Shown one piece after another: positions 18,607 through 26,314 of a stretch of DNA of 64,000 nt. The notes beneath the pieces are model-generated. The model had not been told where the DNA came from. It saw nothing but the letters and a program-made list of their open reading frames with translations, and made no database searches. Numbering within the stretch: the stretch's first letter is position 1; each line of letters starts with the position of its first letter. The stretch is taken from assembly GCA_019359595.1 (NCBI GenBank), contig JAHHGZ010000019.1:62001-126000 (forward strand), written 5' to 3'. The stretch comes from Cyanomargarita calcarea GSE-NOS-MK-12-04C. Its GTDB lineage: Bacteria; Cyanobacteriota; Cyanobacteriia; Cyanobacteriales; Nostocaceae. The translations under genes were made by a program, and so were the position numbers.

Positions 18607-19017
18607 ATGAAATCCGATTTTATTTCTCGTGCCAGGGGAGTGTCAGACCTCAAAGCACATTTAGTGTTGACGACAAAGTACCGTAGAAAGGTATTCACGG
18701 GAGAAATGATTAATCGATTGGATGAAATATTAAAAGAATTATTAAAAAAATGGGATTGTGAAGTTGTAGACTTTAATGGAGAATCAGACCACGTACACTT
18801 AATCTTTCGTTACACTCCACAAACTGAGTTGCCCAAATTTATTAACAATGTCAAGACTGTCACAAGTCGTTATTTACGCAAAGAATTTGCTATAAGAATT
18901 AATCAGTTTTATAAAAAAGATGTACTTTGGAATGGCTCGTACTTTATTGCATCTTGTGGAGGGGTTACTGTTGAGACACTTAAAAAATATGTCGAATCCC
19001 AAAACAAACCAGAATAA
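18607..19017 (+). CDS. tnpA: Y1 transposase TnpA (IS200/IS605)
   Basis: TnpA is the single-strand transposase that cuts and joins the element ends through a tyrosine. The 136-residue product has the HUH motif DHVHLIF (His62 and His64) and a catalytic Tyr128 in TLKKYVESQ, and starts with the usual family pattern DLKAHLVLTTKYRRKVF. The length is normal. The frame extends 29 codons upstream through repeat-derived sequence, so ATG 18607 is chosen. It faces away from tnpB across about 120 bases, which must carry both promoters. With both catalytic motifs present the element may still be mobile. Confidence 0.92.
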   Translation: MKSDFISRARGVSDLKAHLVLTTKYRRKVFTGEMINRLDEILKELLKKWDCEVVDFNGESDHVHLIFRYTPQTELPKFINNVKTVTSRYLRKEFAIRINQFYKKDVLWNGSYFIASCGGVTVETLKKYVESQNKPE

Positions 19018-19035
19018 TTTGTCAAAAACTCAACT

Positions 19036-19081
19036 GCCCTTAAAGATGTTTTTTGCGTAGCAAAAAAACATCTTTAAGGGC
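19036..19081. terminator. Long palindrome downstream of tnpA
   Basis: GCCCTTAAAGATGTTTTTT and its complement AAAAAACATCTTTAAGGGC flank a short loop (GCGTAGC plus one A), giving a 19-bp stem. It lies inside the element between the tnpA stop and the end hairpin. It could stop transcription in both directions, shielding tnpA from outside transcripts. Confidence 0.7.
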
Positions 19082-19110
19082 GTTTCCTTTTTGACTGCCT
19101 TATATCCCGA

Positions 19111-19133
19111 CACCAAGCGCGAGCGCTATGGTG
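19111..19133. repeat. IS end hairpin on the tnpA side
   Basis: CACCA-AGCGC, loop GA, GCGCT-A-TGGTG: a ten-pair stem with one bulge, the counterpart of the hairpin at 17085-17107 and the expected recognition structure for TnpA. Confidence 0.7.
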
Positions 19134-19139
19134 CGGGGC

Positions 19140-19469
19140 TTACGGCAATAAAGCTAAAACAATATTGCCAACCGGACTGTTCAGCACTCTGTCTAATATT
19201 AAGTAATTTACCTTTACTGGTGCAGTTAAATTTTGACGAATTCTTTTTGGATCTTGTTGTGCCAAAGCTAAGTAAACTCGCAGCTTCATAGAGAGTGTGC
19301 CTGTTTGCGCAAAAGTAGATAAATCTTTTACAGCAAGTGATTCCCGTAATACACGGTATTTCAGTACAACTTGTTCGGCTGCCAAAGCTGGAAGACTAGA
19401 GACTAAAATCCCGGAAAGTATTGCCATTAGCAGTAAAGCAGGACGTAGCCTAACTAACTTTAAGTTCAT
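19140..19469 (-). pseudogene. DUF1400 gene, 5' half truncated by IS insertion
   Basis: 109 codons with a signal peptide (LLLMAILSGILVSSLPALAA) followed by the first half of a DUF1400 domain (AEQVVLKYRVLRESLAVKDL, FAQTGTLSMKLRVYLAL, LILDRVLNSPVGNIVL). The stop codon TAA is formed at the junction with the insertion element. The second half is at 16848-17078. The uninterrupted gene would encode about 185 residues: an exported DUF1400 protein without the hydrolase domain that often follows. It starts with a good ATG and faces the SLH gene divergently. Confidence 0.8.
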
Positions 19470-19572
19470 TTCCCTAACTCAAAACTGATAAAAGCTTTGA
19501 CGAAAATTTATACAAGTTAGTTGCTGGCTCCCCAATCGCAGAAAGAATACCCTACAGAAGATTAAAAAGGTA

Positions 19573-19679
19573 GGGAACCCAGGTGCGAATCCGCTTGTCA
19601 TCCGGTATAGTTTTGCATGGGTTACACACCTACAGCACATCACAAACGCGAATAACTATAATGACACGCCTGGGTTCCC
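19573..19679 (+). promoter_or_regulatory. 11-bp inverted repeat spanning the SLH gene start
   Basis: GGGAACCCAGG at 19573-19583 is the exact complement of CCTGGGTTCCC at 19669-19679. The second arm starts eight bases after the ATG at 19661. In the mRNA the two arms could pair and fold the start region into a hairpin. Confidence 0.5.
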
Positions 19680-21355
19680 AAATTCCTCTTCAGAAAAATA
19701 TTTGCCTTCCTTCTGGCAAATACCTTCCATCTCTTAGACAATTGTCGGCAGGGTTCAGCGCTTTATTACTTGCGAACTGTAGCGCAATCCTACTGCCAAC
19801 TGCGGATGCCCAAGCAATAACTCCCAGTATATTGGCACAAGCACCAGCCACTGCTGTAGTAATTTACGTTAACCCAGCAACTGGTGCAGACTCTGTAGGT
19901 GCAGGTGCTGCGGAAGCAACTCCCTACAAAACCATCAGCTTTGCCCTCAAACAAGCTCAAGCTGGTGCAATTGTTCAGCTTGCTCCTGGTACTTATAACA
20001 AAGAAAGTGGCGAAACCTTCCCATTACAAGTAAAACCAGGTGTAACGCTACGAGGTGATGAAGCCAGCAAAGGTCAGTCAACATTAATTATAGGTGGTGG
20101 CTTCTACACTAGCCCCTCCTTCGCCCGCCAAGATATAAATATTCTCGCCGCCCAAAACAGTATTATCACTGGTGTTACAGTTACGAATCCGAACAATCGC
20201 GGTACTGCTGTCTGGGTAGAATCAAGTAACGCCTCAATTACCAATAGTACGTTTATTAATAGTGGACGGGAAGGGGTTTTTGTCACTGGTACAGGTAATC
20301 CCAAAATTGAAAATAACGTTTTTGCTCAGAACGTTGGTAACGGTGTTTCCATAACAAAATCTGCTCAAGGAGAGATTCGCAATAACTTATTCCAAAGTAC
20401 TGGATTTGGTATAGCAATTAGCGACAAGTCAGCACCTTTAGTCACCGATAACCGCATTACCCAAAACAATGGTGGTATTGTAATTAACGGTGCTTCCAAA
20501 GCAGTACTGCGTAATAACGTTATTGAAGATAGTCGCGATCATGGCATCGTAATTCTTCAGCAAGCAGAGCCAGATTTGGGCACTCAAGAAAATCCTGGCA
20601 AAAATCTAATTCGGAATAACGGTATAAAAGATCCGAAAAAGTTTTTTGATGTCCTGAATGCGACCACCAACATTACAGTATTAGCTGTTGGTAATGATAT
20701 CGATCCCAGCCGCATTTCCGGTAAAGTAGACTTTGTAGCTTCTAAAGTTGAGCCACCTCCAGGCGGTGTAGTCACTTTCAAGGATGTATCAGCAGGTTAC
20801 TGGGCAAAAGCCTACATCGAAGCTTTAGCCTCTCAAAATGTGATTGCTGGCTTCCCCGATGGCAGCTTTAAACCAAATGAACCTGTGACACGGGCACAAT
20901 TTGCTGCTATCATCACTAAAGCTTTTGCGCCACAACCCAAACGCGAAGCGATCGCATTCACCGATGTGAAACAGGATTTTTGGGCTTATGCGGTAATTCA
21001 AACTGCTTCTAGGGGTGGTTTTATTGCTGGCTTTCCTGACAAGACTTTTAAACCACAGCAGCAAATTCAACGAGTCCAAGCGCTAGTGTCATTATCCAAC
21101 GGTCTGGGCTTGACAGCAGATAATCAAAATGTCCTTTCTGTCTATAGTGATGCTGCCCAGATTCCTAAATATGCCACGAGTGCGATCGCCGCTGCAACTG
21201 TACGCCAACTTGTGGTAAATTACCCCAATGTTAAGCAACTCAACCCAACCGGTCAGGCGACTAGGGCTGATGTTGCGGCTTTTGTTTATCAAGCGTTGGT
21301 TAATTCCGGACGACTACCAGCAATTGATTCACCTTATTTAGTCAAAGTTCGTTAA
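19661..21355 (+). CDS. DUF1565/right-handed beta-helix protein with three SLH domains
   Basis: An envelope protein of 564 residues from the ATG at 19661 (the frame opens at a GTG at 19583). Residues about 25-52 form a signal peptide (SAGFSALLLANCSAILLPTA). A DUF1565/beta-helix region follows (VNPATGADSVGAG, PYKTISFALKQA, LAPGTYNKESGETFPLQVK, and repeated NNxF/NNVI turns such as NNVFAQNVGNGVSITK). The C-terminus carries three S-layer-homology domains: FKDVSAGYWAKAYIEAL, FTDVKQDFWAYAVIQTA and a weaker YSDAAQIPKYATSAIAAA. SLH domains anchor proteins to cell-wall polymers. It is likely surface exposed. The beta-helix could act on polysaccharide, but no catalytic residues can be assigned. Confidence 0.87.
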   Translation: MTRLGSQIPLQKNICLPSGKYLPSLRQLSAGFSALLLANCSAILLPTADAQAITPSILAQAPATAVVIYVNPATGADSVGAGAAEATPYKTISFALKQAQAGAIVQLAPGTYNKESGETFPLQVKPGVTLRGDEASKGQSTLIIGGGFYTSPSFARQDINILAAQNSIITGVTVTNPNNRGTAVWVESSNASITNSTFINSGREGVFVTGTGNPKIENNVFAQNVGNGVSITKSAQGEIRNNLFQSTGFGIAISDKSAPLVTDNRITQNNGGIVINGASKAVLRNNVIEDSRDHGIVILQQAEPDLGTQENPGKNLIRNNGIKDPKKFFDVLNATTNITVLAVGNDIDPSRISGKVDFVASKVEPPPGGVVTFKDVSAGYWAKAYIEALASQNVIAGFPDGSFKPNEPVTRAQFAAIITKAFAPQPKREAIAFTDVKQDFWAYAVIQTASRGGFIAGFPDKTFKPQQQIQRVQALVSLSNGLGLTADNQNVLSVYSDAAQIPKYATSAIAAATVRQLVVNYPNVKQLNPTGQATRADVAAFVYQALVNSGRLPAIDSPYLVKVR

Positions 21356-21373
21356 TCGTCGGCAACTCACAAA

Positions 21374-21438
21374 GGCAACGGATATAACGGATGTGGCAAC
21401 GATAAATTATCCCTTACATCCATTTTCTATCCGTTGCC
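21374..21438 (+). terminator. Long two-part hairpin behind the SLH gene
   Basis: GGCAACGGATA (21374-21384) pairs with TATCCGTTGCC (21428-21438), and inside it GGATGT (21389) pairs with ACATCC (21416). A T run appears only some ten bases later, so it may be an mRNA-stabilising 3' structure rather than a classic terminator. Confidence 0.55.
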
Positions 21439-21450
21439 GGCATAAAAGTC

Positions 21451-21524
21451 TTTTTCATCTGCGTCCTACCCTACACAGAAGCCTAAGCGGCTACTATGTT
21501 CATCTGCGGTTATTTATTTTTTGG
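21451..21524. repeat. Dispersed repeat, copy 2
   Basis: TTTTTCATCTGCGTCCTACC, CTACACAGAA and CATCTGCGGTTATTTATTTT match the copy at 2101-2176. The remainder of this gap, to 21701, shows nothing recognisable. Confidence 0.6.
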
Positions 21525-21701
21525 TACTTTTGTAAGAACTCTAATGATTAACAATCCGTTACATTCGTTTTATTCTGCTGCCAGCATGATTGTTAATTAA
21601 AGTTAGAAATTTTTTCAAGAAAAACTGATAAATAGATAAAAATAATTATCTCTAAAGGTGGATGCTTTTTGTCTATAAAGCTGAATATTATCTTTAATCG
21701 T

Positions 21702-21971
21702 TCACTTCAGTCGTTGGCGTTGCTGTTCCCAGCGCCATAAAAAGACCATTAACCCAACTACTCCTATCTGGAGTGCAAAGTTAGGCAAAGCGGTCTCAAC
21801 ATCACGCCCAGCAAGCAGTTGAGCAAAGAAAATGAATGCACCAATCAAACCAGAAGCACCAAAACCAATATAAATAAATTTTCGCAGACCTCCGTAAGGT
21901 GCCGCAGCTTCTGCCTTCAGACGGGCATATAGTTCTGAGTCGAGGCGATTTTTAGGTTTTTTTTGTACCAT
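21702..21971 (-). CDS. DUF3493-like small membrane protein
   Basis: An 89-residue protein with two membrane helices: FIYIGFGASGLIGAFIFFAQLL (about 32-53) and FALQIGVVGLMVFLWRW (about 63-80). The segment before the first helix (LYARLKAEAAAPYGGLRKF) is the most distinctive part and matches what I recall of DUF3493, a family of thylakoid-type proteins related to plant LPA3, which supports photosystem II assembly. That role is not proven here. The C-terminus is basic (RWEQQRQRLK). It stands directly upstream of, and divergent from, the tRNA-Thr gene. Confidence 0.65.
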   Translation of the reverse strand: MVQKKPKNRLDSELYARLKAEAAAPYGGLRKFIYIGFGASGLIGAFIFFAQLLAGRDVETALPNFALQIGVVGLMVFLWRWEQQRQRLK

Positions 21972-22005
21972 GAGACAAAGAATGATATAATTTTTGATTG
22001 TGAAT

Positions 22006-22077
22006 GCCGATGTGGCTCAGTGGTAGAGCAGCTGATTCGTAATCAGCAGGCCACGGGTTCAAATCCCGTCATCGGCT
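22006..22077 (+). tRNA. tRNA-Thr (anticodon CGT)
   Basis: The acceptor arms GCCGATG (22006-22012) and CATCGGC (22070-22076) pair over seven bases. The anticodon stem GCTGA/TCAGC encloses the loop TTCGTAA with anticodon CGT at 22038-22040, reading ACG. The T arm is GGGTTCAAATCCC. No CCA is encoded. Confidence 0.96.
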
Positions 22078-22198
22078 TTTAAATTAAGTGCCCAGTTGTG
22101 AGCGAACTGGCTTCTTGTCAGCGCTTGCCCTAAGGGGCACGCTATCGCCTCCTATCGTTGGAGAGTGATAATCGCACTAATGCCGTTCTTAGCCCTAT

Positions 22199-23251
22199 TT
22201 AACAGTGTACTTGTTTGAGGATAATGCGATTGCGTCCTTCTGCTTTTGCTTGATAAAGAGCCTTGTCTGCTGCTACAACTAAATCTGCAGATGAAGCATC
22301 AAAGTTGGGCGTGGTAGTAGCAACTCCTAAACTCAGGGTGACATAGTGACTGACGGCAGAGTCATCATGAGTAATTTGCAGTTCCCTAACTCCGGCTTGC
22401 ATAGCGGCAGCAACGTGAACCGCACCAACGGCAGGGGTGTGGGGCATAATCACAGCAAATTCTTCGCCACCATAACGTGCGACTAAATCGTGATTTTTCT
22501 GTGCCGTACGGCTTAAGACAGCACTCACCTTTTGCAAGCACATATCGCCGGCAGGATGGCCGTATTTATCGTTGTAACGTTTAAAAAAATCGATATCACA
22601 TAAAATCAGTGATAGAGGGGTTAGAGTCGCTCCTCCAGACGCTCGTTCTTGTGCTAAATTCAACCACTGAGAATTTAAGTATTGGTCAAAGCGGCGGCGA
22701 TTAGCCACCCCAGTTAAACCATCTACGTTGGCGAGTTGCTGCAAAGCCTGGTTAGCTGCTTCTAGTTGTTTGTATAGTTGTCCTTGTTGTAGCAAACGAC
22801 GTACCCGCTGGCGCAATACCGCCCAGTTAATTGGCTTGGTAACAAAATCACTCGCTCCCGCTTCAAAAGCTCGGTCTACTGAATCAGGGTCATCCAACCC
22901 CGTAATTATTAATATTGGAGTGCGATCCCATAACTTGGAAATAACGGTAGTCCCCAGAGAAGAGCCAGTATCAAAGCTTGCCAGTGCTAAGGCTAAATTA
23001 TTTCTGGCGATTTGGATTAGCTGCTTACAGCAAACAAAGCCATCCATCACAGGCATGACAGCATCTAGCAAAACTAGGTCCGGTTTGGCATTTTTGAAAG
23101 AATCTAAACACTGCTGACCATCAGTAACCTCAACTACTCGATAGCCTTCTTTTTCCATAAAATCACGCAAAAACGATCGGGTGACTTTATCGTCATCAGC
23201 GATCAAAATCAGAGGTTGTTCGCTCGAAGAAATTGTGCTTATCCCTGACAT
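22199..23251 (-). CDS. Response regulator with GGDEF domain (diguanylate cyclase)
   Basis: A 350-residue two-domain protein that should make cyclic di-GMP from GTP when its receiver is phosphorylated. Receiver: ILIADDDKVTRSF with the phospho-acceptor Asp63 in LLDAVMPVMDG and the conserved Lys in FVTKPIN. It carries a roughly 20-residue insertion (NNLALALASFDTGSSLG) between helix 3 and strand 4. A linker helix follows, then the GGDEF domain (DGLTGVANRRRFDQYL, CDIDFFKRYNDKYGH, active site GGEEF at 261-265). The inhibitory site, normally RxxD, reads KNHD (252-255), so product feedback may be weak. It stands alone. The input kinase is not visible. Confidence 0.9.
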   Translation of the reverse strand: MSGISTISSSEQPLILIADDDKVTRSFLRDFMEKEGYRVVEVTDGQQCLDSFKNAKPDLVLLDAVMPVMDGFVCCKQLIQIARNNLALALASFDTGSSLGTTVISKLWDRTPILIITGLDDPDSVDRAFEAGASDFVTKPINWAVLRQRVRRLLQQGQLYKQLEAANQALQQLANVDGLTGVANRRRFDQYLNSQWLNLAQERASGGATLTPLSLILCDIDFFKRYNDKYGHPAGDMCLQKVSAVLSRTAQKNHDLVARYGGEEFAVIMPHTPAVGAVHVAAAMQAGVRELQITHDDSAVSHYVTLSLGVATTTPNFDASSADLVVAADKALYQAKAEGRNRIILKQVHC

Positions 23252-23934
23252 AATCTGCGTTCCAAGAAAAATGAGAGTCGAATATTACCCCACCAATCCA
23301 ACTTTGACGAGTGGAGGCTGACACGGAGACAAAGCGATCCAAAGAAAGGAAGAATCAATAAACAGAATCTCTCCCCGTCTCTCGTTCCCTTCGTCAGCAC
23401 GTCTATCTCAACCGGGCAAACTTTGCTTGACAGACTACTAGTATGGGGGAGGTAAAAGCCCCCAATCGGTGGTGTCATTTTGAACCAGGTTGTATAGTAT
23501 GTCACAACTAACTGCTGCCGCAAACTAGACCCCTGAATAATTTTGAGCTCTTCTGATGGTAGATGACTCGGTTGCATAAACAATTTCTTTTGAAACGGAA
23601 AGGCAATGTTTACCTTTTTGTCCGACTACGGACATGGTAGGGAAATGTTACTATTTATATTTCCCTACTGACAGCATACAATTGCGATTTCCTTAAAAAC
23701 TTCTTTTTTCACGTTCCGGATACAGAATGGGTTGCCTGGTTGACCCAAGATATGTTAAGTGAAGAAGGAAGAAGCAGGAGGTTTATATCTGTGGATACAG
23801 GACCCTAACTCAAAACGAGCGATCTCTTTCAAAGTCGGGGTATTAAACCCCCTGCTCCCAAAGAGATAAAAATCTGAATTTCAGGCAATTGAGAAGCAAT
23901 ATAAAATCTCAATTACAATTACCAAATCTTCAAT
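23252..23934. other. Intergenic region, no gene seen apart from a dispersed repeat
   Basis: 683 bases. Leftward and rightward ORFs here lack family features. The second half holds dispersed repeat copy A (see 23761-23870). The last 60 bases should contain the crr7 promoter. Confidence 0.5.
23761..23870 (+). repeat. Dispersed composite repeat, copy A
   Basis: GAAGAAGGAAGAAG heptamers, then GTTTATATCTGTGGATACAG, GACCCTAACTCAAAACG, and GTCGGGGTATTAAACCCC. The same blocks in the same order occur at 26138-26252 and, inverted, at 28681-28788. Confidence 0.7.
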
Positions 23935-24195
23935 ATGCCAAATCCATTAATGTATCAGCAGGATAATTTTGTTGTCCTCGAAACTAACCAAGCCGAACAG
24001 TTTCTTACCGCACCAGAGTTATTGGCAAAGCTGAAGGGCATTTTGCAAACACTTGATGTTAAAGATTTGCCTAGGGACTTGCGATCGCTCGATTCTCTGG
24101 AAGCTCAAGCCCAATGTCTTTTAGACACTACTTGTGAGTTGGATGTTGGACCAGGGGAATATTTGCAGTGGTATGCGGTTCGTCTGGAAAAGTAA
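23935..24195 (+). CDS. crr7: Chlororespiratory reduction protein 7 (Crr7)
   Basis: An 86-residue soluble protein matching the Crr7 family, which helps assemble or stabilise the NDH-1/NDH complex in cyanobacteria and chloroplasts. Seen: the start MPNPLMYQQDNFVVLETNQ, LLAKLKGIL, the EAQAQCLLDTTCELDVGPG core and the LQWYAVRLEK end, all typical. The length is normal. It is a single gene with no close partner; the NDH structural genes ndhA and ndhI are 38 kb away in this window. No ribosome-binding site of strong form is seen before the ATG. Confidence 0.85.
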   Translation: MPNPLMYQQDNFVVLETNQAEQFLTAPELLAKLKGILQTLDVKDLPRDLRSLDSLEAQAQCLLDTTCELDVGPGEYLQWYAVRLEK

Positions 24196-24420
24196 GACTG
24201 ATAACATGATATCTGCTTGATTAATTGTAATCCCCGTTTTTACTGTGTGATTTATGCTACGTATTAGGAAAATTTTTCTTTAAATCCTGATTATCTGCAT
24301 TAATTTTGAGGGGCTAGGGGGGCTTCATGGTGGAGTAGTAGAGATACGTAGGGTACGTTACCAAGAAACGTTAACGCACTCTACAAATACCTAATTTTGT
24401 TAAAAAATCAAACCGGATTC

Positions 24421-24975
24421 CTATATTGACTGTGGAATGGTAATTAGTGCCAGTTCAACTTTATTCTCAACAGGCTGGGTGATTTTCACATCAACTCCCG
24501 GACCAAAATATTTGCTCATTTTTTCGTGCTTTTCTTGCCAGACATCGATTGGGAACGATGGTGAATCAAATTCCAAAATTATCCCATAGGCACCATTGAT
24601 GTCTGTTTCTCGTAAACCCGTAATGACTGGTGTTTCTTCCTCATTTTGGCTGAAACCTAGGTAGGCCAGTGCCCGATCAAAATGCCCCTCTTGACCGTAG
24701 CAAAATCGGGTGGTGTCTTTGCGAATTTTATTTTGTGTAACAGTTGCTTGTTGCTTCCTCAGTTCAAGTACTTGTGGGGTTGTCGCTTGAGTGAAAGGTA
24801 TTGGCTTGAGTTCATTTGCTTTAAGTGCTAATCCTCCCAAAAGTAGAGGAATGCCATAAAAAAATCCGACAAGATTAAGTGTGGCGTTATCGTTAGCATA
24901 AGCAACGAAACCCATTAATGTCAAAATACCGCCGACAGTTATACCCAGCGTTCCTAATGAAATTTTGCCCAACAT
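24421..24975 (-). CDS. DUF2854 family membrane protein
   Basis: A 184-residue protein with two N-terminal membrane helices (LGTLGITVGGILTLMGFVAY, about 7-26; LVGFFYGIPLLLGGLALKA, about 35-53) and a soluble C-terminal domain beginning at about 60 (PFTQATTPQVLELRKQQATV, RFCYGQEGHFDRALAYLG, YGIILEFDSPSFPIDVW). It matches DUF2854, a family shared by cyanobacteria and plastids; the function is unknown to me. It stands alone. The ATG has no clear ribosome-binding site, but Met1 gives the complete first helix. Confidence 0.75.
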   Translation of the reverse strand: MLGKISLGTLGITVGGILTLMGFVAYANDNATLNLVGFFYGIPLLLGGLALKANELKPIPFTQATTPQVLELRKQQATVTQNKIRKDTTRFCYGQEGHFDRALAYLGFSQNEEETPVITGLRETDINGAYGIILEFDSPSFPIDVWQEKHEKMSKYFGPGVDVKITQPVENKVELALITIPQSI

Positions 24976-25097
24976 GATTTTCGGTTAGTATCAATTCTTA
25001 ACAGCTTAGTCTTACTATCATCGGCGATCGCTGACATCTTAGTAAGTAAGTGCAGGTAAAAGATAATATATGTCTTGCAAACTAAAATTTTATATAA

Positions 25098-25240
25098 AAC
25101 TCAACTGCTCTAAAAAGTCCGGTGCTGTGGAGAAAAACATCTAGAGGCACGTTTCGCTTTATACTGGCTTGTATCCCCTTCCTGCGTTAACCTCAACGCT
25201 GTAGCTTGCTTCCTTGTTGCGTTAGCTTCGGTGCAGGGTA
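25098..25240. mobile_element. Degraded IS200/IS605 end, related to 19027-19139
   Basis: AACTCAACTGC, AAAAACATCT, GTTTC...TTTATACTGGCTTGTATCCC and a terminal GTGCAGGG follow the same order as in the tnpA-side end of the element at 17081-19139 (AACTCAACTGC, AAAAACATCT, CGTTTCC, TTTTGACTGCCTTATATCCC, GTGCGGGG). No transposase gene is present, so this is a solo end or a short non-autonomous derivative. Confidence 0.5.
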
Positions 25241-25300
25241 GGAGTGGTACCAGAATTCCGCCAATCTGTTAAATTTGAGGATGTTAAGGATTACAACAAA

Positions 25301-25486
25301 ATGATGGATATACAGACAATAAAAGAGCGAATTGCCGCAGTTCAAAACAAACGGGAGTACTTGTTGACTTTGCTCGAACAACCCAACTTGGGAATTTTAA
25401 GAGTAGATGTAAATCAGGCTTTGGAAGAAATGGACGATTTAATTGATGAATATAGACGCACCTTTGGGGAAATTGGAAGCAATTAA
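25301..25486 (+). CDS. Small conserved cyanobacterial protein, coiled-coil-like
   Basis: A 61-residue protein (MMDIQTIKERIAAVQNKREY, LLTLLEQPNLGILRVDVNQA, LEEMDDLIDEYRRTFGEI). It is almost fully helical and acidic at the end, with no cysteine and no signal. Short proteins of this exact pattern occur in many filamentous cyanobacteria as I recall; no function is known to me. The open frame begins at a GTG at 25244 inside the IS-like remnant, so the ATG at 25301 is preferred. The promoter may lie within the remnant. Confidence 0.65.
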   Translation: MMDIQTIKERIAAVQNKREYLLTLLEQPNLGILRVDVNQALEEMDDLIDEYRRTFGEIGSN

Positions 25487-25648
25487 ACCAAATTTTGTAG
25501 AGAAATAACAAACTGCGTCGGTTCTACCGATCAAACCACGGTTTACCGACGCTCCTAAAAGTCCCCGAGCCCAAATTTCCACAAAATTATATCCATTCTT
25601 GGCTGATACAAGCATTTTTGCTGCATTATTTATCCTCCAAGTTATCTA

Positions 25649-26050
25649 TCATTGCCTCCCGTGCAGCCCTAACTGCCTTACCAAAGAAATTAATTCGTTA
25701 GTGGGTACATCTTTTCTACAGACATCATCAAAACTAACCATTGCCTTTGTCTCGTTAAATTTTGTGTCTTCAACTGAGGAGTAGCCAATAATTTGCGTGT
25801 TGGGAGCAATAGCTTTTATTTTACTAGAAGCACTCCAGCCATCCATGACTGGCATTTGCAAATCTAAAACAACCACGTCGGGATGATGGCGTTTTACCAT
25901 CTCTACAGCTTCTTGACCGTTAGTGGCAATCCCTACCACTTGAATATTTTCTTGAGAAGAAAAAACCATTTTTAGGGTGACACGAGTTAGTTCGTGATCG
26001 TCAACCACTAAAACGCGCAAGGTAGAAGATTCACAGGACAACATTAACAT
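25649..26050 (-). CDS. Stand-alone response regulator receiver
   Basis: A 133-residue single-domain receiver of the NarL/CheY type: LRVLVVDDHELTRVTL with the acidic pair, phospho-acceptor Asp63 in VLDLQMPVMDGW, the Ser of GYSSVED and the conserved Lys in CRKDVP. There is no output domain, so it must act by protein contact or as a phosphate relay. The gene is alone, with no kinase nearby. Met1 or Met3 could be the start. The tail RQLGLHGRQ is short, so the domain is complete. Confidence 0.85.
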   Translation of the reverse strand: MLMLSCESSTLRVLVVDDHELTRVTLKMVFSSQENIQVVGIATNGQEAVEMVKRHHPDVVVLDLQMPVMDGWSASSKIKAIAPNTQIIGYSSVEDTKFNETKAMVSFDDVCRKDVPTNELISLVRQLGLHGRQ

Positions 26051-26137
26051 CCGCGCAAACGAGAAGGATACTAGAACAACCCTTATAGTTTATGGGAAGT
26101 CATACCAGAACTAACTCTATCTAATGGTTGAATAAGT

Positions 26138-26252
26138 AGGAAGAAGGAAGAAGGAAGAAGGAAGACGTTTATATGTGGGGATACAGGACCCCAACTCAAA
26201 ACGGCTTCTCTGCTTCTTGTCGGGGTCTTAAACCCTCACAAGGAAGCGGATA
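26138..26252 (+). repeat. Dispersed composite repeat, copy B
   Basis: AGGAAGAAGGAAGAAGGAAG heptamers, then GTTTATATGTGGGGATACAG, GACCCCAACTCAAAACGG and GTCGGGGTCTTAAACCC. It is the same composite as copy A. Confidence 0.7.
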
Positions 26253-26314
26253 GATAAAAATTATTTGAATCAGTTAAAGGAAAAATGAAATTTTGCTAAA
26301 AAATGCATTTGAGA

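Larger units (their letters stand above)
17081..19139. mobile_element. IS200/IS605-family element with divergent tnpB and tnpA
   Basis: About 2.06 kb bounded by two similar subterminal hairpins (17085-17107 and 19111-19133), holding tnpB leftward and tnpA rightward as in IS605. Both genes look intact. The exact ends are uncertain by one or two bases because this family makes no target duplication. The element sits inside a DUF1400 gene whose halves flank it in the same orientation and frame, which itself fixes the ends near 17080 and 19140. A degraded copy of the tnpA-side end is at 25098-25240. Confidence 0.85.

Noticed and set aside
23239-23583. 114-codon leftward ORF upstream of the REC-GGDEF gene
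   Set aside because: It overlaps the start of the REC-GGDEF gene in another frame, with no family features.
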